The position numbers and the translations under genes were made by a program. The notes below the pieces were generated by a model. That model was given only the letters and a program-made list of their open reading frames with translations, was not told the DNA's origin and searched no databases. From Beverwykella pulmonaria (taxonomy: Eukaryota > Ascomycota > Dothideomycetes > Pleosporales > Melanommataceae): DNA of 64,000 bases. Position 1 is the first letter of the stretch, and every line of letters starts with the position of its first letter. Location: assembly GCA_001599595.1 (NCBI GenBank), contig BCHH01000008.1, positions 2,357,712 through 2,421,711 on the forward strand, written 5' to 3'. This document shows, in pieces, positions 34,296 to 44,900 of this stretch.

Positions 34296-35116
34296 TTTTG
34301 ACTTTTTTAAAACTGGAAAATATCATAGAGATCCGCGTAGAGGAGGTGACGTGGATGCCTTTTTGCCGGAGTACATGGAGTCAAAATTTACAGGGTTGAA
34401 AGCTAGGGAGGCATTTTTGCGTTGATGTGAAGTTGAGCGAGGAGAAGATTGTTGCGGCGTGGTTGCTGAATTTCTCGAAGAACATCTAAGTGTGAGCAGC
34501 AGTCTTCCCGAACATGGCCAAACAGATCAACAGCGAGGAAAGTCTGGAAACTCGGAAGGTGGTGCAGAGTTCCGTGATGGACGTGAGTTTGAATAAAGAT
34601 GGTCAATGCGTACCATGAAGAGTTCGATCGTCCTACTTGTGGATTCGCCTGGAGTACCAAATTTGGAAAACATACTCTCCTATCCGGAATATCAAGGGAA
34701 AATGGAGATAGATTCATCGGAAAGATATTGAGAATTAAAATGTGCGGCCACAAGTGCGTCTTTGACTTCCAACAGAGATATCGGAATTCGGCAGCAGCAA
34801 CCATGATTGATCTACAGGCCAAACTGCGTAACAACATTCCAGGAACTCCTCATTCTGTGAGTGAGTCCTAGGAGTTCAGTCACTAGATTCTAAAACAATA
34901 GACGCAAAAGAGTAGAGGCAAATGTGATCTGTAAAGGGTCAAGTTCATTTGAAAACCTGCTCTTAGACGAAGAAGCCTCTGGCGAGAAATAACAATATCT
35001 TTTGTTGAATATACTACACTGAAGTCTCTTAAAAGGTTTAATATCACTCCAGTGAATCCCTTCAGAGGCACTGAAACGATCAATATGGAGGTAACTTTCG
35101 TTATGTGATCAGCACA
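34296..35116. other. intergenic region, possible unassigned coding remnant
   Basis: An ATG-started plus-strand frame at 34599-34871 (90 codons, ending ...NNIPGTPHSVSES) and neighbouring frames look weakly coding, but no domain, consistent splicing or homology is seen. I do not call a gene. Confidence 0.3.
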
Positions 35117-36229
35117 CTATATGAGACAAAACTCCTGATCCTGCAACTTTCCAGCTTCCCAGTCATCCACAAGCCTTCCATCCATCAGTTCATCAATATA
35201 AACTTGTCCTCTAAACAAATACCCGTCCTTCTTCGGTCTCAACACCGATGGAAAAGACGGAATATATCCTCCAAACGGAACAAAAACGATATCCCCTTCG
35301 CGGACACATGCCGGTCCCAGCCCGAAAGAGCCTGTCTCAGTCGTGAACAGTTGTTGCTGGTCGCAAGCACTTTCCAGAGATTGAGTATACTTGCCTTCTT
35401 CATTAAATTTTTTCGTCTGTAGTGGCTCAAAGCAGTTGATGTATTCCTGATGAATGGTAGGGAATGATCTCCTAACGTAGTCGCAGAACCCGAAATAGTA
35501 CTGTTCTCTTATATTGTCGGCCCAATGGCCAGCCACAGACATATACCTTCCACGATAGATTCTGATCATGCTTGATGTCAAGGTACGCGCTAGAGCTCTT
35601 GCGGTGGACTCCAAGCATTCTGGCCTCTGGCGTGCCAGGATCATGTCCAAGTGGTCTTCGATTTCTCTTGTGCTTTTGGAGTTTGCGTCACGAAGCTCAT
35701 GGCGCACCATTGCCCTTCCGACTTTATTCACTCGATCAAATATCAAACCGCGTACTCTTAGCTTATTCTCATCCAAGCAGGCATGCAGGGGCCTAGGTTT
35801 ACAAGTAGACATCTCCGTTTCCAGAATTAGGAACAACGTCTTCCTAGTGCTGCTAGCTCTCCATGTTGGAGCCCACGAGCTGAAACCGTCGTCACCATCG
35901 TACTCTGGAGGGTGGTCGATTAGTGACAGGATCACCAGATTAGAGTGTTCCTGAATGGCTGCCCACGCTGTATCAGCGTAGACTTTGGCCACTGTTTGAC
36001 TGTAATCGACTACGAGGGGTTGTTCGGATGCGTTACATTTCATCAAATTGAACAGTCCGTAGATCTTATCGCGTGGATCGGATGCTTCGAAATATCTGTA
36101 CTGGTACAAGGCTCTTTTAATCGAGTAATTCTTCCCTTCATAGCCAAGCATACTCATTGCGTTCACCAATTGTGATCGTTGAAAGAGTCCCTCTGGATAT
36201 TGGCCGTTTTCGATATCTCCATCCACCAT
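35117..36229 (-). CDS. HET-type protein lacking the N-terminal HET core
   Basis: The 370-codon frame corresponds to the later part of a heterokaryon-incompatibility (HET) protein: FEASDPRDKIYGLFNLM and the following VVDYSQTVAKVYADTAWA are the conserved stretch after the HET domain, and the C-terminal half has GLGPACVREGDIVFVPFGG. The diagnostic start of the domain (a SYxWGD block and the LWVDAICINQ block) is missing upstream: an in-frame stop lies just before the ATG and no such motifs are found at 36230-36650. It is thus a 5'-truncated gene or a fragment. A second HET gene lies directly upstream in the same orientation, so unequal exchange or partial deletion is plausible. Whether it is expressed is unknown. 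Confidence 0.7.
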   Translation of the reverse strand: MVDGDIENGQYPEGLFQRSQLVNAMSMLGYEGKNYSIKRALYQYRYFEASDPRDKIYGLFNLMKCNASEQPLVVDYSQTVAKVYADTAWAAIQEHSNLVILSLIDHPPEYDGDDGFSSWAPTWRASSTRKTLFLILETEMSTCKPRPLHACLDENKLRVRGLIFDRVNKVGRAMVRHELRDANSKSTREIEDHLDMILARQRPECLESTARALARTLTSSMIRIYRGRYMSVAGHWADNIREQYYFGFCDYVRRSFPTIHQEYINCFEPLQTKKFNEEGKYTQSLESACDQQQLFTTETGSFGLGPACVREGDIVFVPFGGYIPSFPSVLRPKKDGYLFRGQVYIDELMDGRLVDDWEAGKLQDQEFCLI

Positions 36230-36650
36230 CCATCGAACCGATCCCCAACGAGATCACGAATGCTTCATCTGTTTTTCACAACTCCTTCATCTTTCATTTG
36301 GTTTGGTAGCTAGATTGAACGAAATTGCAGTCTACTGCCAAACCTCCATCTTAATTCTTCTCCTCCATCAGTGCATTGCTGCTTCGGACATCGCATGGCT
36401 GCGAGTCGCCCTCCTACCCCCGTGTGATATATTTCTATCACACACACCTTTACTCCACCGCAGTATGTTTTAACTTTTTTTGGTTACTCTTTCGTGCTTT
36501 TCTCTTAGTTCTTAATGGCTCAAAGTCGCGCGTTATATAATGCTAGATCTATAGCTAGAGGTGCTTATAGGTATAGAGCTACATGGGGCCCAAAATTGAC
36601 CATTCAAATCCAAACAACTGGGCAAATTTACTACTCTTTTAGCCGCACCA
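36230..36650. other. spacer between the two HET genes
   Basis: 421 bases with a perfect 8-base inverted repeat GTGTGATA/TATCACAC (36422-36429 and 36436-36443, 6-base loop). No HET core sequence is readable. Confidence 0.4.
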
Positions 36651-38808
36651 TCAGTGAATATCAAGCATACCAAAATCACCAAGCCTCCCCGACGGCCCGA
36701 ACTGCTGCGCCTCGCCATCCATCAACCCCAGCACAAAACACGATCCGACAAATCTCAAGCGGCCATCAACCGTGCGGAGGATGGCGGGCATCCTACAACC
36801 GGAGAGCACAGCGACTAAGTCTTCGTCCTGCATTCCGCGCGGCCCGAGACCAAGAAAGCCGTCCGATGTCTCAAAGAAGCGCTTATCTGAGTTCTCGAGT
36901 TGTACAACGGTTATGGCTGCCATGAGACCGTTCGGGGAGGACCCAGATATGGCGTCCTCGGCCGTAGTCCACGCGTCGACGTGTGATGAAGCGCAGCCGA
37001 GGAACGATCTGGAGAAGGAGGAGGAGAAATCGGGGCCCGGGAGCAACCCCAGTAGTGGGAGACATATCCGGAGGGTCTGTTCTAAATCCTCGCCCATGGT
37101 GAAGTGTGTGTGATGGATTAGAGTACGTAAGAATCCCAGCGCGAGGGCGAAGAAGTTTGGGCTTGAGGATTGAAGCCGAGCGTTGTCTTGGAGGAGGTCC
37201 CGGTCACGAAGCGCGACCCGGAAGAAGGCTTGAAGGAAGGGTATACCTGTCGGATATACCGTGCCAGTCTTTCGTGAAAGATATGCAGTGGCAAACTCAA
37301 GGTGGCGTTTCGATGCCTCGCCGAGCTGGCCCATAGCGGGGCTGGTGGACGTTACAATTGAAACTGCAGCACCGCACGTGCGCAGGGTGTAGTCTTTGGA
37401 GACGAAGGGTCCAACGAGAGATGAGAATATGCTCAAAAACTCCTGATCCCCACCTGCTCTGTAGCATGTAGGGTCAAAGTTGTGCATACCTCTCGAAAGT
37501 TGCTGCCAATCTGGGACCCATGAAGGGAGATCTAACTCTTGTTTAGCGTGGACTCCGCAGCCAGTATAAATCAGCAGGCGTTCTAATGGCTTCCCTGCAG
37601 CTATCCACCTAGATGCAAAGTCGCAGAACACACGCTCGGTGGGCAAAGCGTAATCGACGACAATGCCCATGTCGGTGATGTTTGTTAAGCCGAAGACCTT
37701 GTCTCTTGGATCTGTTGCACGTTGGATCCGGTTTGCGAGAACGAGATCCAGGCCAAGATCTTTCAGCGTTCCGTGACGGTGCTGCCATCGAAGGTTTGTG
37801 GTTTGGCGAAGAGGTTTCCAGGCATGGAAGTTTGACGAAATGATGGACCATATCGTGGGCTGGACAAACGAAGGGCACGGGCGAGACTGAAGTAAAAGGT
37901 TGCGAAGATTTCCGGTGAATATATCAAGTTCGTCAAGGTCGATTGCCTCGTCACCTGCAACGAGTACAACCTTTCGACCCAATATAATCTCTTGGACGAT
38001 CCAGACGCGTAGCCAATAAGAATGGTTGGCAAAAAGCGTTAGGCTATCCCAGATGTAGTTGCTGGTGGTTCGCCGACTGTTAGCTGCTTCTGACGAATCT
38101 GGAAGACTCTGGTACTGAATCTCGCAGAGAGACATCAAGCCTACCAGCCACTGCGTAACATCTCGTTGAGTACGTTGTTGAGGGAAGTTTTCTGTTTCCA
38201 TATCTTCGGACATTCGTTCAACGAGCTGCATGTTGTCCACGACACCTCTCAACGCGGTAATTGCCAACTCCGTATCCTCCTCCATCCCCATCCAGGACAA
38301 GACCATGGTAGCTTCTGTGTAGATGGCCCCCATGAGCGGGACCTGCGAGTTTCTTTCTGGTATGTCGTTCTGGTTGATACAAATGGCATCAACCCAGAGA
38401 CGAATTGCCTTTGAACCATCCCTGTAGCGCTGCAGCAAGATTTTGTCGAGCCTGAAAAGAATGCCCGTCAACTTTAATCTCTACGGTCTCTAGGGCAGCG
38501 TCGCCCCATTCATACGACATCGCAGCATATCTGGGTTTGGAATTTAGTGATACTGTTGTTAAACTACAGAAAATGGGACTGTCGTCCTCAGCTAATGCTA
38601 CATCGAGAAGCCTAATCTCTAGTTCTGAGTGTTTAAGTGTTTTGTAAACTGCACCAGATGCGTCTGTTCGGTGTTTGAATTCCACGATAGGGGGATTGAT
38701 AGGTGGCTTCGTGGACAATGTACCCTTGACCTCGTGACGAAGTTGTTGGATTGCTGTGTTCCTGAATGCTTCGCACCAGGGTGGTCGATGAAGTGGATCA
38801 ACCGCCAT
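36651..38808 (-). pseudogene. HET-domain protein with apparent frameshift
   Basis: Heterokaryon-incompatibility type protein. From the ATG at 38808 the frame reads IRLLDVALAEDD, then the HET signature AAMSYEWGDAALETVEIKV and VDGHSFQARQNL. The continuation RYRDGSKAIRLWVDAICINQ, ERNSQVPLMGAIYTEATMVL lies in another frame (open to 36651). The switch must occur at about 38424-38445. No GT...AG pair of workable size rebuilds the frame, so I read it as a frameshift. Conserved later parts are LWVRIVQEI-like YWLRVWIVQEIILGRKV, RATDPRDKVFGLTNI and GLGPRGMQDEDLVAVLSG. The joined length would be about 720 residues, normal for the family. It may be an inactive allele; an assembly error of one or two bases is the main alternative. 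Confidence 0.75.
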
Positions 38809-39324
38809 ATTTGGAAATGATATTGGTTGAGAGAGGAGTAACGGATGGCTCGTGGTGTGGAAGGTTCAGCTGACGCGGCTAAAGTTCAGCCAATCCTTTC
38901 AGAGCTAGACTGAAAGTGTCGGCCAGCTGTATGTACGACTTCCAATACACGGGACTCATAGAGGCCCTATCACCAAGCAGCTCTTGGCACTCACATAAAA
39001 CACTCCTGTAGACTCTCTCCGCAGATCGATCAATCGATCAATCAACTTCATATGGTCTGCTCGTTTCATTGTTCTCTTCCTACCTTCCAACAGAAAGTTT
39101 TTCTATTATTCGAGCCCAGGGTTTGAGAGCAAAAGTACGGACAGGAAGAGCCCTCGGGTTGAACGGTATACCTCCATGGTCTTTTCTAACTCGAAAGTCA
39201 TGCATTTCGTGGTGGCGGGAGTCACGTAGGGCTTGCAGGTCTCTGTCTCATCGATTTGTTAGTCCGTGCTCGTAGATGATTCACTGTGACAATTCCACCA
39301 CTCTCCGAGGTTGTGTGAAGAATG
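38809..39324. other. intergenic, promoter side of the HET gene
   Basis: 516 bases with no gene recognised; a short tandem (atcgatcaatcg type) lies near 39026-39043. Confidence 0.4.
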
Positions 39325-39382
39325 ACTGTCATGTTGTAGCTATCTAATAATGCGCAGTTCGACTATGTGATGTTGGAAGGGG
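39325..39382 (+). repeat. inverted repeat, left arm
   Basis: 58 bases starting ACTGTCATGTTGTAGCTATC match the reverse complement of 40471-40528 with about four mismatches. The 1.1-kb spacer holds a pogo-type relic. Arms could be ends or internal parts of two inverted copies of one decayed element. Confidence 0.7.
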
Positions 39383-39490
39383 GGCCATTCCTCAGGCTCA
39401 AGTAGATAAATGGATTGACAGAATACCTGAGGTTGTGCGACAGATCATGAAGTACAAAGGTGATAATTGCTTTCATGATGGATAAATAAT
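39383..39490 (+). pseudogene. Tc1-type transposase tail relic
   Basis: Directly after the repeat arm one frame reads IPQAQVDKWIDRIPEVVRQI, then MKYKGDNCFHDG and a stop. This resembles the extreme C terminus of Tc1/mariner-superfamily transposases (a WI-RIP-VVRQII block followed by a short G-N-FH ending). The catalytic part is not readable upstream. Family placement is by motif resemblance only. Confidence 0.45.
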
Positions 39491-39559
39491 TGATAGCGAT
39501 CGATTTGAATAATTAATATGATCGTTTTTTTCCGCGCAGAATCTTCAATTCCTGAGTCT

Positions 39560-39968
39560 CAATTCACTTTTTGGTGATGCACTAAGATTATTCTTCACTA
39601 GAAATGAGCTCCTTCGTAAAGGGCCTCCTATGGAGGCCTCTCTGGAAACAGAAATATCTCTCACAGCGCGCAGCTAGTAGTGAATCAGCCATATACCCCA
39701 CAGCAGCAAGCCGGGGGGGGATGGCATTGAAAATCTAGGTTAAGTATATATTGAACGATTACCCACTCCTCCGTCTTAGTGGGTTTTATCAAGTTGGGTT
39801 AGTAATCACGTCGTGAGGGTATTCTAGCGTGTGGAGGGTCTTTTAGGGGACGTTATATATCTTTGCAGCGCGTCGTTTGATTAGGTTTGCACCATTTTTG
39901 ATAGCCTGGATGGCGAGCTGTATATTTCGCTCGTTTGAGGTTGCTTGCGCGTTCGTGAGTGGAGACAT
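39560..39968 (-). pseudogene. pogo/Fot1-type transposase relic (N-terminal part)
   Basis: From an ATG at 39968 (minus) the frame reads MSPLTNAQATSNERNIQLAI then QAIKNGANLIKRRAAKIYNVP, the start of a pogo/Fot1 transposase with its psq-type helix-turn-helix. Further on, in shifted frames, come TKTEEWVIVQYIL (the CENPB-type second helix region) and IPPRLAAVGYMADSLLAARC. At least two frame shifts and several stops show it is dead. The DDE domain is missing. It is a different copy from the C-terminal fragment at 33337, which has the opposite orientation. Confidence 0.7.
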
Positions 39969-40470
39969 GCTGCCACTCATACCCAGCAAACCAACCGCTA
40001 GTCCTCCATTGATTGGCTTCCAATACCCTTCAGGGTTATTATGATCTTAGTCAGTTAAAGATCTTCACAGAGAAATGTTTCTGTTTCCCGAAAGGCCTCT
40101 GTAGGAAGCCCCTTAGATGCCTATTGGGCCGAGTGTCTACTAGTCATGTGACACATTATATATATTTCGTCTCTCTGAATGTTGTGAGGATCCTCAAGGA
40201 TTCGTCTCGTTTATAAATTGATGAATTGAGTTCATTCATCCCTGATTCACTTGTTCGTTCTGTTCCCTGCTAATTTCACCCTCACACACGGCTAGGCTAC
40301 AAGACGTTGAGACTTTGCTTTCAAGGTGACATGTCGGTGCGTTTACTGGCTCGTGGGCGACGCGCGCTCTCTCCTTGTCCTTTTTTCCTCTTCCAGTCTT
40401 TCAACGTTGATACAGAGCCGTCCGTCGAATGGCAAAATGGCAAGATTTCTGAGCAGGGTTTTGGCAGTTT
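39969..40470. other. spacer with LTR-like stretch
   Basis: No gene. Inverted ends TGTGAGG (40183-40189) and CCTCACA (40280-40286) bound a 104-bp segment, and a TATA-like attatatatattt lies near 40154; it may be a small solo LTR but is unproven. Confidence 0.3.
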
Positions 40471-40528
40471 CCCCTTCCAATATCACATAATCGAACTGCG
40501 CATTATTCGATAGCTACAGCATGACAGT
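40471..40528 (-). repeat. inverted repeat, right arm
   Basis: Reverse complement of the arm at 39325-39382, about four mismatches in 58 bases. Confidence 0.7.
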
Positions 40529-40830
40529 TGGAGTTCGCGAAGCGCAGATTCCATGCTACATAATTCAGCCATTTCTGCGGTCAAAACTTCGTCTTTTATG
40601 GTTTTGTATCCCCACTTGTAGAGTTCGTCTTCGAATTGGTGGCATACTAAGAAGGTTGCGTAGAGGACACCATTGCATCCTCAAAAATTCTGTCCTCGTA
40701 TGTATTCTACAGGCGTTTCTCGAATTCCATTTTAATGTCATACTGCGATCGTGGTGGTTAACCTTTTCCAATTCATCACCCTTGGCCCCATGCATCTTGT
40801 CGAATGGTCACTCCCTTCATGAATCTCCCA
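40529..40830. other. intergenic, decayed minus-strand frame
   Basis: On the minus strand a frame from about 40760 down into the repeat arm reads NGIRETPVEYI, then VCHQFEDELYKWGYKTIKDE and MAELCSMESALREL, interrupted by TGA, TAA and TGA that could derive from CGA or CAA. It looks like a decayed coding segment of unknown family. Confidence 0.3.
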
Positions 40831-41627
40831 TCACCGACTCCCACGATCCCCGTAATACTTTCTCCTATGAGCAGCAAGTCGCTTCTTCTTAATTATCTGA
40901 TTGGTATATGTGTCCACAGCAAATGATACCAAGCTGAAGAAGTGCGGCCAACTATCCTCGGGCAAAAAATTCTGCGCAATGCCCACAGCAACCGGAACTG
41001 CAAGCCATATCACAGTCATGGCCGGAAGAAATCCTGCTCTAACGGTGGCTCGGAGTTGATGGAACGTACGTGCACCAGCGATAAGAGCCATGGAGAGGAT
41101 ATGCACGATTTTCTGGATGGGAGCAACCTACGGACAGAACGTTACCATTAATCTTCTTTCGTTTCTCTCAAGCACGATCGAAGAGAATCTAGGGATATAC
41201 TTACCACAAACATCCCGACCAAAATTTCCATCAGCCTCGACATACTAGACTCACTGCTCCCAAAAACAGATTTCAATCCCTTAATCAGGAAATGAGTTAC
41301 GGAAGTACTAATGAAAGCACCGTAAAAGGCCATTTTCGGTACCCGTGAGGTCATGTAGTTGCCGCGCTTGCTGCGATCACGTGCGATCCAGGATGCGAGC
41401 ACTTCTTCTCCAGCGGCTACGGCCGCTGATCGTATTAATTTGGATAAGAGGCGGCGTCGCGGCCTTTTTGGCACCTAGACTCCGTGAAATGTTAGCGTTG
41501 GGCGACGGATAAGAGGGAGTTATGCTGATACACTTGAGGAGTCGTTGGATGCGATACTAGGATCGTTGGAGCTTGCATCGCTCGCTCTGATGGACGGATC
41601 ATTGGGTACGGCTTCTGACATAACCAT
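40831..41627 (-). CDS. Mpv17/PMP22-family membrane protein
   Basis: Integral membrane protein of the Mpv17/PMP22 superfamily (peroxisomal or mitochondrial inner membrane), thought to form or modulate small-solute channels. Exons 41627-41532, 41474-41205 and 41127-40831 give 220 residues. A second in-frame ATG at 41621 is an alternative start. The first 35 residues are a Ser/Asp-rich disordered leader; then come GEEVLASWIARDRSKRGNYM and SRVPKMAFYGAFISTSVTHF, the family core VAPIQKIVHILSMALIAGAR, and the C-terminal block VIWLAVPVAVGIAQNFLPED. The match to fungal Mpv17-like proteins is by these blocks. It lies head-to-head with the giant NACHT gene over a 321-bp gap. Confidence 0.7.
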
Positions 41628-41948
41628 TCATGCTAAGGTTAATCGAAGGCAAAGATGTAGGAGAGATTTCGACATATGTAGATTCAGTGTTGAAACTAGG
41701 TAGCTAAGCATCGGATAGTAGCTTTTGGTAGTAGTGCCCCTCAGCCCCTCGGGCCGTGAGGCGTTATTCAGTCACGTGAAGAGGACCGTGCTCAGCAACC
41801 TCCACGCGTAGCCCGACGTCATTGCGCAGCCCCGCTCTGACGCTGTTATCTTCAGCCTTGTGCGTCTACCAACAACACCAAGCTCTGTAGATGCAGGAGC
41901 CGCTTAAGAGCATTTGAATCAAGTAGTCGCGCGGAACAAGCCACCACC
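41628..41948. promoter_or_regulatory. divergent promoter, Mpv17-like and giant NLR-like genes
   Basis: 321 bases between divergent starts. A GC-rich stretch near 41738-41765 (CCTCAGCCCCTCGGGCCGTG) has partial dyad symmetry, followed by CACGTGA at 41776-41782, an E-box-like core. No factor can be named. Confidence 0.35.
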
Positions 41949-44900
41949 ATGGCGACCACACCAGCGAAGTTCGTCTCTGAAATTGAAAATTTTCGAACCA
42001 ACAGCTAACAACCTCTGGTAAAGGAAACGCTCCAGAACAGACTACACCATTGGGTGGATATGTGCTCTCCCCATCGAACTAGCAGCATCGTCAGGCATGC
42101 TGGACGAGGTGCATCAAGACCTCGATCTCGCCCAAGGTGACAAGAATATGTATACTTTAGGCGAAATCAAAGGCCATAACATCGTCATTGCTTGTCTTCC
42201 GGCCGGAAATATGGGTGTAACACCTGCTGCGAATGTGGCAGCGAATATGCTGAGAAGTTTCCCGAAGATCCGTTTTGGCCTAATGGTAGGCATTGGAGGT
42301 GGTGCCCCTGCCCGCCGCGCCCGACCTAACGAAGATATTCGACTAGGCGACGTTGTCGTTAGCATTCCTCAAGGAGAGCTTGGTAAGCTCGCTTTGTGAG
42401 CACTGAAAGCTCTCGCGACTTACTGTGGTCGCAGGTGGCGTTGTAAAATATGATCGCGGAAAAGTTGTCGCGGGCGGCGAATTCAAACACACCGGCTTGT
42501 TGAACATGCCGCCCACTCCGCTCACAAATGCAGTTGCTAAGTTAAGGGCTAAACATGAGTCTAAGCGCAATGCCATCACGCGCAATGTCACGGCGATGAT
42601 CAGGAGGCTGCTAGATTCGGAGGATGCGAACCCCGAATTCGAGGACCAGTATAAGTGCCCGGATCTCAAGTACGATCAACTCTTTGAGGCGGACTATGAG
42701 CATGAGGAACCCAAGGAGGATGATGACTTGGCTGAAGATGAAGATGACTCCGATGATCTGGACGAAATTCCGCTGCCTTGTCGTGGTTGCGATCCCATGC
42801 GCCTGGTTTCTCGAAAGCTACGGAAATATCCTGGCCCCGTCATCCACTACGGCACCATTGCCTCTGCGGATCAAGTAATGAGGCATGGTCTCACAAGAGA
42901 TAAAATTAGAAAGAAATACGGTGTTTTGTGCTTTGAGATGGAGGCGGCTGGGCTTATGAACGATTTTCCTTGCCTTGTTGTGCGAGGCATTTGCGACTAT
43001 TCCGATACGCACAAGCACAAAATTTGGCAGCGCTACGCTGCAGCAACAGCAGCAGCGTACACAAAGGAGTTATTGGAAGTTGTGTTGAAGGAAGAAATCG
43101 AGAGCACAGAGGAAGCGGTAAAGGTGCTAGAAAGGGGTGAGTGATGAGCTTCAGGAGAGGAAAGTACCTACTGGTTTTAACGGGTTTACTCTATAGTTGA
43201 GCATGGTATTAACAACGTTGAGGTCAAGTTAGACGTACTGCTTGAAGGGATGTAAATTCCGAAGTGCAACTATGAGGTCTTATTGCTGACACCTTGAAGA
43301 CGCACAACGGCAGGACCGCGAAAAGATTTTGAATTGGCTTGACAGCAACACCCATACGGACCTTTTCATTGATTCACTCGGGAAGCAGCAAACAAACACT
43401 CTGCAGGATATACTCAACTCGGAACAGATTTTGAAATGGGCGAACAGTGATATTGAAACGCTCTGGTGCCATGGCATTGCGGGTGGTGGGAAAACCGTAT
43501 TTGCCTCGGTCATTGTTGACAACTTGAAAAGCACCCAAAAGGATAAAACACGCGAGACCAAAGCAGGAGTCGCTTGCCTTTTTTGTGAGTACGAAAGACG
43601 GCAAGACCAAACCTTGCGAGCTCTCACTTCCGCCATAATCAAACAGCTTGCGGGCCAGTGCGATGTATTGCCAGAATCGGTCACAGATCTGTACGATCGT
43701 CATCACAACAGCGACACTCCACCACGTTTTGATGACTTTTCGTCAGTCCTTACTGATGTACTTAGAAAGTTCCCTCGAGTATTCCTAGTTGTCGATGCTC
43801 TAGACGAATGCTTCGAAAACACTCGCAAAGAATTGCTATCACTCCTGTCCATGCAGCAAAAGAATTCCAGCATGAGCCTTCTAGCAACGTCAAGACCCAC
43901 TTTCGATTTTCGGGATGAATATGGAGCTGCTGAAGAATTGGATATCAAAGCTGAATCCCAAGATGTGAAGAATGTTCTCGACATTCTTATAGAAAAGTCA
44001 GAATCAATTGTCAAAACTGACGTTGAACTACGTGGCAGGGTCACAGAAAAAATTACTCTGGCAGTTGATGGAATGTACGTTTCATATTTGATTACTCCAG
44101 TGACGGCCATCCGAGACTAAGTAAACGACGTAGGTTTGTTCTTGTTCAGCCCTTCCTAGATTCGATCATCGGAGAACGGTCAAGAGGATACTTTGAGGAT
44201 GCTCTCCGAGCACTTATGGAAAGCCCCGACAAGATTTCGACCGTGTACGAAGGTGCACTGAACAGAATAGGGGGCCAAAAACCAAGTGATCGCAGATTGG
44301 CCCGTCGAATTCTATCATGGATCGTCGACTCCAAGCGGCCTCTTACTCGGCAGGAATTTCAGCACGCTCTCGCCGTGACGCCAGGGCATTCCGCTTTTAG
44401 GAAGGAATACATAATCAATGATCTCGATGGAGCCGTCGCTCTCTGTGCAGGGCTAGTGGTAATTAGCCAAAAAAGCAACACCGTACACTTAATGCATCAT
44501 ACAACCCGCAAGTACTTCGAGGACTACCAAAATCGACCAGACTGGATGAGCGCTACACATGAAATGATAGCAAGTGCATGTATAACATATGTCTCGTTTT
44601 CGATATTCGGCGAAGGTCCTTGCGGCGACGACGAAGAACTTGAAGATCGTCTATCGGAGTACCCATTCATTACCTATGCTGCCCAGAATTGGGGTAACCA
44701 CGCACGTGATGACGAGGCCCATACCGTTGCAGTAGAAGATTTGGCATTGGTGTTCCTGCAGGATGACGCAAAAGTCGCCGCCTCCAACCAGGTCATCTAC
44801 CTGACCGACCGCCGATACCCTGGGTACAGCCAAGAGTTTATAAGAGGCGTAAATGGATTACAAACTGCGGCATCGTTTGGTCTCCCGAATATAGTCCGGC

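Noticed and set aside
34403..34871. Overlapping open frames on both strands (144 and 90 codons)
   Set aside because: Several frames look weakly coding at once and none has a recognisable domain; likely decayed or chance.
40183..40286. Solo LTR with TGTGAGG/CCTCACA ends
   Set aside because: Too short and without polypurine tract, primer site or target duplication; mentioned only as a possibility.
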